From NCBI GenBank assembly GCA_029964075.1, contig CM057142.1, positions 1,379,770-1,443,769 of the forward strand: a stretch of 64,000 bases of DNA. The letters are read 5' to 3'. This document shows positions 12,648 to 25,620 of the stretch, piece after piece. Made by a program: the position numbers and the translations under genes. Origin of the DNA: Patiria pectinifera. Its lineage: Eukaryota > Echinodermata > Asteroidea > Valvatida > Asterinidae. Position 1 is the first letter of the stretch. Each line of letters opens with the position of its first letter. The notes under the pieces were generated by a model. It was not told where the DNA came from and searched no databases. It saw only the letters and a program-made list of their open reading frames with translations.

Positions 12648-13008
12648 CAGGGGCGGATCCAGGAATTTTTGCAGGGGGGGGGGGGGTTTCATCAGCCAAA
12701 AAATCTGAAAATGTACACAGGGTTTTTTTTCTCCGGACACTTGGCCTCCTTAAAATCAAAACTTGGGGGCTGGTACCATATTTCAATAGGGGCGCTGTTC
12801 AAATTCGGCGATTATTAACACTAGATTACAGAATGGTGTACCGTATTTTGAACAGGTGGAAATTATACCAGTATAATTTTGGGGGGGGGGGGGTGTCAAA
12901 GGGGGGGGGGCCGACTTATTTTTTAGGAATTTGTATTACAATTTTTTTTTTATGACAGAGCTGGGGGTGGATTTGACCACCAAAAACCCCCATCTGGATC
13001 CGCGCCTG
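12648..13008. mobile_element. Miniature inverted-repeat DNA transposon (CAGGnGCGGATCCAG ends)
   Basis: The left end reads CAGGGGCGGATCCAG and the reverse complement of the right end reads CAGGCGCGGATCCAG: 15 bp with one mismatch. Both are flanked by CAATG (12643-12647 and 13009-13013), a candidate 5-bp target-site duplication. The 361-bp interior has no transposase frame and carries three long G runs (near 12674, 12883 and 12901). It is a non-autonomous element; the superfamily is uncertain. Elements with GGCGGATCCAG-like ends are common in marine invertebrate genomes in my recollection. Confidence 0.85.
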
Positions 13009-16000
13009 CAATGTATCTTTATAGGCTAACATGCAGTTTGCACCAAAAATATCATACCGGTACACCATGCCCCCCCCCCTCGTACATAATGACAAGTCAC
13101 TCAATTACGATGCAAATTACTTCCACCCTAGAAAATAAACATTGTCTTCATACAGTAAGTCACAGAGCCACACTAAGTGGGGTGACGAATATGAACAGTG
13201 TAGCTCATGCATGACCTGTTCAACTAGAAGCAACACGGAACACTTGACAATTGCTAATTAGGTAATAAAGCAAACTGTACTGTGCATGCACAAATAAAGT
13301 GAGATATTGGAACACAATTATGCCCAGTCCAAGCCCTTTTGTCAAATTTACACATCAGTTGGTACAGAAAATGAGGCCAACTAATAAAATACACACAAAG
13401 GCTGAGAACTTGAGAAATTACAAAGGGACTCATAAGTGAACAATTCCAATCAAATTCGATGAATGGAAAGAAATTATAGGCATTATTAAATGGTGCCGGA
13501 GTTACAAGTGACGTGTACCGTAACGATCCTACTATTAAGGCGAGCTGTTTTGTTCCACATCACTTAAAACAGTCCAGTCCTATTTCTGACCGCTTCAACA
13601 AATTGCCCACCAATCATCAATCAACAGGCTGTATTGCTTTAAGACGGATCTGTTGGTGCAACAATGGATAGGCCTATAGTACTCTAGTAGATTAACTTTT
13701 AATATTTTATTAACTTTACAAGCTATTCATCACTATAGGTTAGGAATTACTGTATACATTCACATATATCTGAATATAGTAAGCAATGAATCTGAATGAA
13801 ATGTATCTTAAATGGTCCACAAACTAAAATCTTCTATTTATTAGTTTTAAGATAAACCACACAAAATGATGGCATCAAGCTTGATGACTAGATACCGGTA
13901 GGATAGAGTTTGTTTTTGGAAAAGGGACTCTCAGCTGGAACTACCTGACTGTTGATAACAAACGGCAATCAAGGTGACTGACACAAGTGATATGTCCTTT
14001 AGATCATCCGCCAACAACTGATGGTTCAAAATTGACCAAAATTGGTTCAAATGCAGTGAGATATTCCCAATGAGGATGATAAAGGTGAAGACGAAGGTTT
14101 AATATTGTCAATGTGATGGTTGCTCATCAACAAGAAGCACTGATGGGTGATTTCCTTCAAGGCCATTTCTTACTTGAAATTCCATCAAAGTCATAATTTG
14201 CATGCAAATTTGTAAATTAATCCAATCAAACTCATCTAGCGGAATTTGTGGTATCCTCCTATATTTTCAATCTGCGTCGAGGTGAACGACCTGGTAATGA
14301 ACTAGTCGGTATTCAAACACTTGGGCATGCACAAGTGCAGGTATTTGGCTTATTCTGGTATCGTATCACCTCTATTGGGACCAATTCCTTCCCCTAATGC
14401 ACTCACACACTGAGCACATCACTTCCTGATAGGTGTTGATGCACACACTCGAGCCATCACAACCACATGTTGTCTTTAGTGGCAACGGCGTTGAGCATCA
14501 CACTTGAATTTACGCTCCCCCCCCCCCCTCCAAATATTACCCATAAAATTACACAGCCTCCCATTACTTGTGAGTTCCAATCAGCAGAAGGAAGTGTACA
14601 GGAAGCTCGGAGAGAAATTCAACACTCTTTAGCCCCCGAAGCGTTTACCCAACGACAGTTTATTAATATTCATAGCGGCGTTCCCGTAGGGTTTCTACTG
14701 AGTCTTTTCCATTTTGGCTGTCTAAACACTACTGTTGTTACCATGTTAGCCAACGGGTCAATTAAAGACGAGTCGTAATCCACTTAGGAATTGGTCAATC
14801 CTTGCGGATTTGACAGGTACTTGTCACTAAGTTTTGAACCTCACCCCCTTGTCCAACAGGAGAGAAGCTAATCACAGTGGATTGCTCTTGTCATGATTGT
14901 TGGTGATGCTGATGGTGAGGGGGCTTGATGGGGGGTTGCAATGATGGAGAGGGGGGATGGGGGAGCCCCTTGGGTGGGGTGAATGACTTTAAGTAGAGGG
15001 TTTGCATTGGGATGTGCAGTGGTCCTTGTCTTGTGAGTGGGGACATCAAATCACTGGGGGTTGTGTAGATACAAATGATCAAACATTAGACACTGTGGTT
15101 GATCGATCAAATCGCTCATGACAATTACCTTAGAGTAGTTGGTTGGACAATGAGTGTTGTACATGCACGTGTAGTATGAGATTTGGAGTACACGAAATCT
15201 ACAGGTGTTTCTTAAGTACGTAGTGACTTTAACTTTGTTGAGTAGTTGGATAGGAATCTGTCTCTTTGCTCTGAAAAGGTGATCATCCGTTTCACTTCCT
15301 TAGAGACATTTTGTTTGCTTGAATTCATAGAAAGGAGTACCTTGTTTCCAACATGCCTGCCATTTAAAGTACAGTATTGTGATTTTGAAGAGGCAAGAAT
15401 TGGAGTAGCAACAAGGGCCGAAAACTTAGAGATTTCAAAGTCAACAATTTTTCAACATCCATTACTAAAGTTTTCTTTTGCCATATAAAAGGTCCCTGAC
15501 ACCATTATCAACACTGAATAAGTCAGGGTACCATACATTGTTCACTGAAGATTTCATCCTTTGATAACTGAAGATAAAGTGTTTGACGGTCCAGTAAGAT
15601 TTCAATTAATAATTGACTACTTACAATTTCCCATCTATGAAAAGCAAGATCTTTCTGTTTTGCACTTCATTTCAGTTTTTGTCTTGTCTAAACCCATTAG
15701 CTCAATGCAATGAAAAGATGGGGATCAAACAAGTGATGTTGTAAAGACAACTAATGGCCATCTTGGGATTAACTCACAGACAGCTGATAGCTGGTTATTT
15801 ATTCTGCCCATCGGCAAATTGCACTGTCAATCTGCCAATAAATTAAAAGTGGAAAGGTCTTTGACTTTATATTTTTATACTTATTTAGTACCAAACAAAT
15901 ATGGGAAAAGGGAAAACTTAAAAAGGTTCTTCGCATCATACATTCTATTTCTCCACCACATCAAGGTTCATATTATCCTGCTTTACATTATGACAATTAT

Positions 16001-16532
16001 TAGATATTTAGAAAGCACAAAGCTTGTATTCTCAGAAAAGACTTCATGACTTTTGCTTAATGAAAGATGGTCCCGACAATGAAAACAAAAACATGCGTAT
16101 TTATGTTTACGTTTATTCTTTTCAGTTGGATTCACGTACCCTAAAAACAAACATAAACTTTATGACCACAAACTTTCTGAGAAGAAAACAGAGCTCAAAA
16201 ATGGCAACTTCATTGAGGTTCAAGATGGGTTCATGAACCGATTTAAAAAAATATCTAATTTACCAGAATCCAGTGTCAAATTTCCTGTCTGGAGCACTCA
16301 ATGTATCAACACTGATGTCTCCATCATTCCATCCTCGGTATAGGATTGTTTAAACAAATTCCTGCTGGCAACACACCAGCACCGTTAGTAAGTTGAGGTA
16401 ATCCCTAAAGCCGTCATTATCCACTTTACCTCAGAGGCCTCCCCCTTTATCCCACCCTGTAGCTTGACAGTCAAGACCATATTGATTCTATCCTCCCTTG
16501 ACTGTTCATTCTAAGATCCATCGTCGGTTCAC

Positions 16533-16584
16533 GCCGTGCCAAGCCACGCAGGTCTATGCTCGACGGGTTGTTGACCTGCACGGC
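16533..16584. other. Possible bulged hairpin GCCGTGC...GCAGGTC / GACCTGCACGGC
   Basis: GACCTGCACGGC at 16573-16584 can pair with GCAGGTC (16548-16554) and, across an unpaired insert of about 9 nt, with GCCGTGC (16533-16539). The loop is about 18 nt. It is more GC- and CpG-rich than its surroundings. Confidence 0.4.
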
Positions 16585-17465
16585 AAATTTTCCTGAAAGC
16601 CTCCAAGATGCAATTAATCAATGATATGAAATATGGCCTCGGGGTTCCAAAGAAGAGGGGTCCGTTAAAAATGATCACATGGAAATGTATGCAAAGAGAC
16701 AGTTACTTTATTATGTGAGGAAAGGCTCTAGGGGGTTGGGAGGGGGTAAAAAAAAAATTGATATTAAGGAATTAAAGACTGTGGGCGATGTGTGAGCAAT
16801 ATCTGACAATGAGTTTTTTCAATTGAGCCTTGTATCGGTGATGGGGGGGGGGTTGAGTGATGAGGCTAATGGTGTATATTGGGTATCAATTCAACACATG
16901 AATGGTACCGTAGGATTTGAAGCAGCAATCATTTGATTTATCTCTCAAGCGTCTCAGAATAAAGGAATGATATACTGGTGAGTCACTTTTATAACATCAC
17001 TAAACTATAGTTCATGAAATTAAATTGGTGACAAGCATTTCCTTTGAACAAAACATTAAATGCTACTAATAACGCTATTTTTTAAGTAAATGTGTGCTTA
17101 AGTGGTTATAAATGAACCCTTACGCTACTGGTAACCGCACATGTACACATGTAGTGCAACCCTTTTCTGCCATATCACTGTTACAATGTTTATACCGCAT
17201 TATTCCATAAATCATTTCAATGTTGGAATCTTGAGACCACATTGAACCACAAATGGTAGCAAGTTCAGCTGGTATGGTGGTGTATACGTGTATCAGCTAT
17301 GGCTATGCATCTAATGGCTAATGTTGTACATGCTAAAGGTTATTAGGCAATCTTTAGGGTCGCATTGTGTGAAGACAATGTACATGTACCAGTTTCCCTG
17401 TGATCGGCCATCATTGCAGTAAGCAAGCGTTTGGTTAGCAACCACGTTGTGCGTTGTAAACTTTT

Positions 17466-17487
17466 CAGTTTAGTGTAAACTAAACTG
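17466..17487. other. 22-bp near-perfect palindrome
   Basis: CAGTTTAGTG followed by TAAACTAAACTG is symmetrical except for one mismatched pair near the centre. It is AT-rich and isolated. Confidence 0.7.
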
Positions 17488-18605
17488 TTTAACATACCAC
17501 ATGTAATACAACCGCAAATTCTTTATGAAATTGCATAATGGTCACTGCTTGTGTCACTACCTTGTGTCACTACCTGTGGCTCTGTGTTTTGCCATCCATC
17601 AAAGCTTTGAAGGCTTGCCTACTACCTGTACAGTAACTACCGGTACTTCGTATGGTAAGCTTGCTATACCTTTGCCTACTAATACTAGGCTGGGTCACCT
17701 AGGTAATGAAGAGAGCCCTATGGGCTCAGTGCACTAACAGAGGGCGCTTTTTTTACCACTTTTGAAAGCCCTGTGAACGGGACACACTGCATGTGCATTA
17801 CAGGTTCGCGCATATAGTGCTAAATTCCATCTTATGAATAAGCACATTATAACTTTGCTGAGCACTGCAGAATTCTGCTCACCAACAATAAATTAATTAT
17901 ACTAACCAAAATTAATGCATTTCTTTGCTTGTGATTAGTTGTTTAGTTTTAGGTGATTTGAACTGAAACAAAAATTGACAAACCTTTACATGTTCATGTG
18001 TATTCTTTTGAGCAACTGCATGGTACTGTACATGTATTGGACCTACATGTACAAGTACATATAGCAGGTGACTGAAGGTGCTAATCAAGTCAAAGCAAAA
18101 AACGTTTGAACTTTTCAGTTCAAATCCTTCACTGATGCAAAGTAGTTTCCAGCACACATTCGTTTCCTGTCATTACTCACTGTGAACACACCTCATAGAA
18201 ATCCTCAATGCCCTACCGAGCTCCAACGTACTTTTTATTACTACCTAAGGATATTTACTCACTCTCTGTACCTCCCAATGTCAACCAGTCGGTCGGAAAT
18301 TGCACCACAGATATCATGGCCTGGTGTCACTAGTGTGGAAAATCAAGTCACGTTATTAGAGCTGAACAGTTATTGTGCAGTATACCATTCATCTCTGCAA
18401 ACCTGCATCCGTCCATGTAATGGTTGTGTACATTAAAGACTGGTTTTAAGGAGATATGATTATGATACATGGGTTTGAGTAGAATTTTTATCTTGCTTTT
18501 ATTGTTGACAGGGGTAATATTGTTTGATGACATGTTTTTGGTTTTTTTGTATTTCCATGATAGCCCCTTGTTCATGTTTTATTTTAATGTCTCAAGATGT
18601 AAAAT

Positions 18606-18626
18606 TAATAAATAAATAAATAATAA
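18606..18626. repeat. (AAAT)n microsatellite
   Basis: About five TAAA/AAAT units occur in tandem. Confidence 0.9.
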
Positions 18627-21600
18627 ATCAACAGTATGTAACTGTTCCAATACAAGTTTCGTCCTATAACATTTATGCTATGAATCTTCCCAAATCTCTG
18701 CAAATCTGTCATTGTGCAGAAAACAAGTTCTTTGTATTTCCAACCTTTGATGGCTATCCACTATACATGTACTTCTATTCCTTCATCCTATAGACTCCTC
18801 TGATAGGCCGTATTATTGAGTGAATGGGGATGCTTTTGTAAATTGCTGCTTTTGTAAATTGTTCAATAAAGGTGGCATTTCCGCTGTTTGTTACCAGCAA
18901 ATGGCATCGCTTCACCACTGTCGATCACTTAAACATGTAACTCCTGGTGCAATCTTATTTTGCTATGGATCTGTATGGGTTGATGGCTACCAAGCTGTTC
19001 AATGTGGCACAGTAGGTCAGCGAACCAGACCAGTGCTGTCTTTGCAGCTGAGTGAGTGAGTAAGTCAAATCTTGATGGTCTGTTTTCAGAGAAGTCAAAC
19101 ATAGCTTTGGCGTAACACAAAAGGATAAATTGCCATAGACAAAACATGTATACCACTGATCACTATCAAGCATACATGTACCATGGTGCCTGCCTAGCCT
19201 AGCCTGGGACACACCTGTACAGTCAGAGCTACGGTTGTTGTCATCAAACTAGTAGGAGCATTATAACTTTCAAATTACACAATAAAATGTAATCGGTTGG
19301 TGTTATCAACACTACACATACATTTTCAGAAAATTTCAAATTCAGTCATTCTTGATGTTAAAAAGAGAGCCATCAAGTTTCAGATAAAGCTGAAAAAACA
19401 TTACCACTAACCAAAAAAGAAAGAAAGATTGTTGCTAGGTAATGGCAATAGGAGAGCATACATTGATAGCATACAGCGTGCATTGTGAACTGTCTGACCG
19501 ACAGAGAACCATCATACTGACATTGAATTGTCCAACTGAAGACTGAGGCTAAATTGTCCAATTCACAGTCCGTCTAGGTGTGTCATTTCAATTTCTTCCA
19601 TTCAATTGGACATTTAATACAGCCACTGCTCCACACGTGCATCGTTCTCTGCAGGTTCCCTTTTTGTCTTTTTATTGATCAGGGGTCCTGAGCGTCCAGA
19701 GAAAAGTGCAGGGGATCTATAAAATGTATTTTAATACCTGTCAAATGGCTGAGCGCAGCCAATTGCTGATTGGTTCAACCCTTCACAAGAGCAAAGCTTT
19801 TGCACTTTATTCATCTTGCAAGCACTGAGGTAAAAAAAAGGTCAAGCATCTGACAAGAATAAACAGAGCGGGCTCAGAAGCGCTAACTTCCGTTAAAATG
19901 TTAAAAACAGCAGTATTGTACTAAAGTGCAGTGTGCTTCTAATTTTCTTTGTAGCGTGATCAATCCTTGTGCGGAAGATTTCATTTGACAGTCTTGTTGT
20001 TTGCACAAAGGTGTATATTTGGTTACGATTGGTCATTTATTGTATGCATGAAGTGGTAATCATTGTGATTGTACAACCTATTCCACTTGGATAAATAACA
20101 CCCCACCTGAAACACAACAACAGAAATCTTAAGGTGTGCCCTGAACAGCCGCCATAATAGTGTCATTAGTCTTGGGTTGGTTAATTTTAGCTCAATAAAA
20201 TTGTTAGAGGCTTAGAAAATTGATGTGGAGGACTGTTCCCCACCTAAACGGCTAAATACCAGTACAATGCGCAAAAAAAAAAAAAAAAACCTTTTGATGC
20301 TGACCAAACACTTACTTTCAATGAAAAGCCTTCTGACCCAAGACAGAGTCAGGCAATATCTACCTGGTGGTTCACATCACTGTGATAAGAAAATATGATT
20401 CAGACACCATTGATGTTGTCTTGAAACACTTAAAGCAACTAAATGTACTAACTAAGCACATGTGGCTAAAAAATACCAGTAGAATTAGTCAAAGTCCACT
20501 GCAAGTTAGGTACCGGTACACATACATGTACATGTACATGTAATGAGGCTGGATATTGATGCTCTGAATGGTACACTACATGTGTAGCACTCAAGTCATT
20601 TCATTTCCCGTAAGAGTTAACATGTATCCACACCATACGGTACGTACATGTACCGGTACCTTCGACTCCCTTGTACAAAATTTGTAACTGACCCTCATAA
20701 AATTTTGCCTACATTCATCCGTTGTACAATATTGGATAAAATAGTTCTTGTGAAAACTTTTTGGCAAATAGATAAAATGAAACTTAAAACAAAGCATTAA
20801 AGTTGGCTGATGATTTCAGGTTCTTACATCTACATGTGCCAAGCACCAATATAGCAGCTTTTATAGGTTCCTATTTGTATTCTTAGAAATTAAAGCAAAA
20901 ATTCCATTACATTCATTGAGAATTCACAGAACCTAAAAGCTCAGACATGAAACAGTCTCAGGAAACTACCTGTGAGAAGGAACAGTTCTAATTGGATGGA
21001 AATGTAGCCAAGGCTCCACCCCTACTCTTTTGCAAAGACAGTGCTTCATTCAATGCTTCAGCAAGTAAAAAAAACAGTAAACAGCCACAGGCTGCAAGAG
21101 ATCACAGGCTGGAGATGTGATTGGTCTCAAGTTGAATGAGTGACAGACTATTGTAAGTACCTCAGCTTTTTGGCAATCAATCTGAACAGCATACCGGTAC
21201 ATGTTGTTAAGTATTCTTACACTGCAGCATGTGCATATAGATCTTAATTTCTTCAATCTGTTCATGCTGAACATTAGTTACACATTTATGTTGGATATGA
21301 ATGAATTTTTTGGCTTTCTTGCCAGAAACCATGATGTTAATATTTTGTGTTGATGTTTTTTATTTTGGGGAGATGACTTGTTTAATTTATCGTAGCAACT
21401 ACATGTACATGTACGTGTGTATGTAAGGTTCACCCAGTGCAATCCATTGAAAACTGTATTTTCAAAGAATTGCTATCAGAAAATGATTTTAGGTGATTAT
21501 GTTGTCAATTATGCATGTAGTTTTAATTAAAAGATCATCATTTACCTTTGAATACAATGGTTGGACCTCATTATTGGACACAATTTGGACAGCTTTATAT

Positions 21601-22289
21601 ACGTGTACAATTCACAGCGAAATCTAGAAGCAAAAAAATGCAGTTGATCTTATCTTTCCACACAGATCCATAATTCTTATGTTTGATACATCCTATTTCT
21701 TCCCTCGCAAACTTTAATCACAACACCAAAGTGAATCTTGAGTTCATCTACAGCAGGCCAACTGATACAATCTCCCCAAGATCCCTCCAGTAACATCAAA
21801 CTATCATCGCCGATGATGTCAGCCCCCTCTATGTCTCCAGCAATCTAACTCAAAAACCTTGTCAACGAACCAATATCAACACCGCCGAACTTAACACAGT
21901 TTCCATGTCACGTTCTCAGACTGCCAGCCCTGGCATTTACATCGTCTGACCAGCCGGCAGGCACGCTAGGTTCATGGCAGGGACTCCAGGGGTGTTGCGT
22001 TTACAGCGCTGATCATAATCATCATATTTGGATGCTGTGAGGCAATGATCAGATGCAGTATGATGTAAGGGTCTCATGGAATGACTCAGGATCAGATGAT
22101 GTAATGGGAACAAAGTTGTAGGCACTTGGCTAACTTGAACAGATTATTTACAGCAACCCTGGGGTGAAGGTAGTCTGGATTAAATCATGAACTAATTCTG
22201 TCTAGAAGCTGAACTTTAAATTTTGCCATGTAAACATAGTTTAGGAATTCCCATAGACCTTATGCACTGCAGGTACCTCGGAGGCTATA

Positions 22290-22493
22290 AATCTCTCTCA
22301 TAGGACGCCATCTTTGTAGGAAACTTAAAACTGCGTGTTCAACACCATCAGGTGGGTGTGCGGGCAGTGCGTGCGCGTGTTGCTCAAAATTTCTTCAAAA
22401 TATGGTGCAGCCAACGCGCGTCACAAAAATTTGACGCCCAAATTGCCGATACACATGGCAATCTGTAGGAAATGACGTCATTTGAGAGAGACC
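22290..22493. mobile_element. TA-flanked MITE carrying a CRE, copy 1
   Basis: The right end, read on the minus strand, starts GGTCTCTCTCAAATGACGTC. The left end is a diverged AATCTCTCTCATAGGACGCC. TA flanks both sides (22288-22289 and 22494-22495), as expected for TA-target integration of the Tc1/mariner type. It is 204 bp with no coding capacity. A full TGACGTCA palindrome sits 13 bp inside the right end (22473-22480). It shares GTAGGAAATGACGTCATTT and flanking sequence with the copy at 38795-39022. Confidence 0.85.
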
Positions 22494-23532
22494 TATTTTT
22501 TGTTATTTTGATGAATGCGTAAAAGGTTCCATCATGCATTCAAGCAATACAAAATCATTGGTTTCTTTAGTTCTCAGCCTTAATGCATGAGGTGGACATG
22601 TCTTTCTGACCGTTAAGGCTGTTAACTATCACATATTTTGTGAGACACAACAAGACTAACTTAAAGGCATACAGCTTGGCTTTTTGGTGAGTTGTTACTG
22701 TTTTCCAGGTCAGTATACATGTACTTTGCAAGCTCGCGAATAGCGTGCAGAGTAAATCAATTTTATAATGATTTTTTACTCCAAATATTGATTTGTCCTA
22801 ACAACAGTATTCATCCAAAGCTTGTGTTATCACCTTAATTTTTTTTGTGGGGAGGGGGGGGGGCGGTGTTTATCTGTAGGTGTATTTGTTTTAAAATTAA
22901 ATGTAATGATAAAAGATGGCTATTTATCTTCAATTATATGACTTTAATTTCTAATATCCACATAAATGCATGTTTGCATTCCAACCACTACAAACTCCGT
23001 CTCCTGACGATGGGCAGGACATACTGTGCGAGATATTTCAGCATAGCATTTGCATTGATGCTTTGTGAGATGTTCCACTCTTTAAAATATGTACCGGTAT
23101 GCTTGTGGAAAATAACATTTTCATTTTATTATACAATTTTAAGATAACTGAGAGTAAAGATTTGAGAAAAACAAATCTGAGGACAGCATCTTGTTCCAGG
23201 TGCCAATAATTCATTACCAGCAACATTCCAGACATTCCCCCACCCCTCCCACCCATCACAACATCCTGGACTGATGAAGCATCCGCAGATCAATATCGCT
23301 CTGAAACATAGACCATCCAGGTACTAGAAGACCTTCGGCACATCAAGCGCACACACCTTAAGCAACGGAGTGTGATAGTCGTCCCTTTGATTGATACGAT
23401 GCACGTTCCAATCATATGACTCATGCTTCAGTCATACCTTAAAATAGTCCACCAGGGATTGCTTGATGACTCTGAGGTATAACCCTGGGCATTCTTAAAG
23501 CTTCGGCGATGAGGTACCGGATGCAGAATAGT

Positions 23533-24120
23533 ATCTCTTACTGTCTGAGGAGGTTGCAGAGAGAGGGGTAAGGAGGGGGAGGAGGGGGGTAACGAGGGGG
23601 TGGAGGCAGTCAGAGGAGGATGGGACATTGAGGAATTCAAGGACTGCTGAACAAGCATGAGAAATGGTCCTGCAGGCATCTCTTACTAACTGTTCAGAAT
23701 GAGGGCTGGGGGCATTGGAGGTACATGAGGGGATTGGAGGTAGATGGGGGGATAAATCTGATATAAGGGTTACTAGAAAAGGTTTTAGAAAAATCATTGC
23801 ATGAAGAGAACCAGGGGTAGTGGGCATCTCTTAAGGCTTTGGAAGAAGGATCATCGAGAGGGGGTAGAAGGTAGACGAAGGGTTACATTGTATAAAGTGA
23901 ACTGAGGATTGCTTATCAGAGGTAAGAAATAATTCAGGCATCTTTGTTGATGATATGCTGGATGCACGGTGGTTTCTTTTACTAACGGCTTGCAGAAGAG
24001 CGAAGGGTAGAGGGATGGGTAGATAAATGCTGATGGTGGCATGAAGGGGAGGCAATCCATCAGATTCAATATCACAAGAGATAGGCCTACCATTTATAAC
24101 ATGATTGTACAGATTAAAGG
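23533..24120 (-). repeat. Degenerate ~147-bp tandem repeat with coding-like minus strand
   Basis: The anchor ATCTCTTAC or a variant occurs at 23533, 23678, 23826 and about 23974, spacings of 145, 148 and about 148 bp. Each anchor is followed by a purine/G-rich stretch. On the minus strand the anchor reads VRDA-like (TVRDT, LVRDA, ALRDA), followed by a Ser/Pro/Leu-rich stretch. One minus-strand frame runs from 24211 to 23495 with a single TAA at 23831-23833. Unit-length changes break the repeat's own frame, so no intact protein remains. It may be a decayed coding repeat or simply a low-complexity minisatellite. Confidence 0.5.
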
Positions 24121-25449
24121 AAGAGCAAACAGGGACACGGGAAGGGCAGTGTAAGAAAGAAGGAATGCATTTGGTATAATTAGAAGATTTTATAAAAGAA
24201 ATAATTGTCAACTCTCAATGTCTCAATGGGTATATCACTTACTTGCTTTTATTTTTATTTTTGTCCATGGAGGACAGAACTTAAGGCTGATGGTCAGTTG
24301 GGAAATGCTAAATGGAATGCAGTCCCCCCCCCTAATAAACAAGCAACCCCCCCCAAAAAAAAAACCCAAAAGGAACTGCACTGGTACTACATGTATTAAC
24401 ATTCACATGTACGGTACAGGTACTATTTGAAACAGATATAAAAATCCATATTTCATGATGTCAGCTGATCTCCAACAAAGGTTAAACTTGACTATTGTAT
24501 TCAAAGTAGCAGGTGTTACTGTGGCGCCCGTGTGGTACTGCAATGGTAATTTTACCCCATCATTCAAGGACCGTACATCATCAAAATTTATTGCAACTTT
24601 AAATGTAGGCTTGTCTGTGTTTCCATTATTAATAGTCAGAAACAAAATACTGGTAGCCCTGATATTGCATTGCACAATATTTATTCTAATAACTATTATA
24701 TTCAAAACAGCACAGCTTATTTAGAGGCTGGATATTTATTCCAGTTTGGCAATGAAAATCCAAAGCTTAAAAGCGAAACCAACAACAAATCAAATATTGA
24801 AAATATTACAAGTACATTAATTTGATGCACCATGGAGAAAACAGCTTGGAACAGCATGGCAATGAGGGTAGAGTATTTTGCACATGTAGAAAGCACAACT
24901 GGAAAGGACTAGGATAACCCTTTTGTAGTTCAAAACCCTTAAAGTTTTGCCTTTTACACTTTGCCCATAGAGTTAGCACCTACATGTACATGTATACACC
25001 TCAGGAGCCTTTGAGGTAACCTTCTGTGGAGTAATTATTGTTAACCCTTCAAAACCATCCACAATTCTTCTGTGTGGTTAAAGGTCTGGGCAAGCAGGCA
25101 GATTCAGTCACACTGCACTGCTCTCCACCGTGCTGTGTTTTTGTGCAGTGACTCTCTGTATGAAACAGTTACTTTAAACATTTCAGAACCCTTCACCGGA
25201 AGGTTTTCATTAGTTACATGGGTTTTACACTGAGTATTGACTCAAATACAACAACAGGGACAAACCACAGCTGAAAACTTCATTAGTTATAATAAATTAT
25301 GCAAAAAAGTAAGCACATTTATTTGAGTGAGTATTGTATTTACACCAGTGTGGACAATTAATGAACAAATAACAAATAAACAAGTAAAATTTAAAAAAAC
25401 TTTAACACTTTAGAAACTAAGCTCTGGATCTACAGTTTGTTGAATTCTG

Positions 25450-25509
25450 AAATTAAAACGTTTCCTACCTTGAAATGTTAAATTAAAACGTTTCCTACCT
25501 TGAAATGTT
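25450..25509. repeat. 30-bp perfect tandem duplication
   Basis: The 30-bp unit from 25450, containing AACGTTTCCTACCTTGAAAT, is repeated without change at 25480. Perfect identity suggests a recent event. Confidence 0.97.
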
Positions 25510-25605
25510 GTCCTAGATATTATTCTACTGGTGAACTTCTGCATAACTTCAGGACACCCAATCAATCTTGTCATGCAACTGACTGTCTCCTTTACCACGA
25601 TATTC

Positions 25606-25620
25606 AGACGACAGTCGTCT
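25606..25620. other. Short palindrome AGACGAC-A-GTCGTCT
   Basis: Two 7-bp arms surround one central base. No associated gene or repeat is visible, so it may be a chance palindrome or a dimeric protein binding site. Confidence 0.6.

Larger units (their letters stand above)
13014..22287. other. Non-coding stretch with simple repeats
   Basis: Contains G-run clusters near 14920-14980 and a G10 run near 16843, the palindrome at 17466, the (AAAT)n run, a facing pair of CCAAT/ATTGG boxes near 19758-19777, and an A17 run near 20273. The 103-codon frame at 14467-14778 begins with a C10 run and has no recognisable motif. Confidence 0.6.

Noticed and set aside
14467-14778. 103-codon frame with a Pro run
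   Set aside because: The proline run comes from a C10 homopolymer, and no conserved motif or splice sites could be argued.
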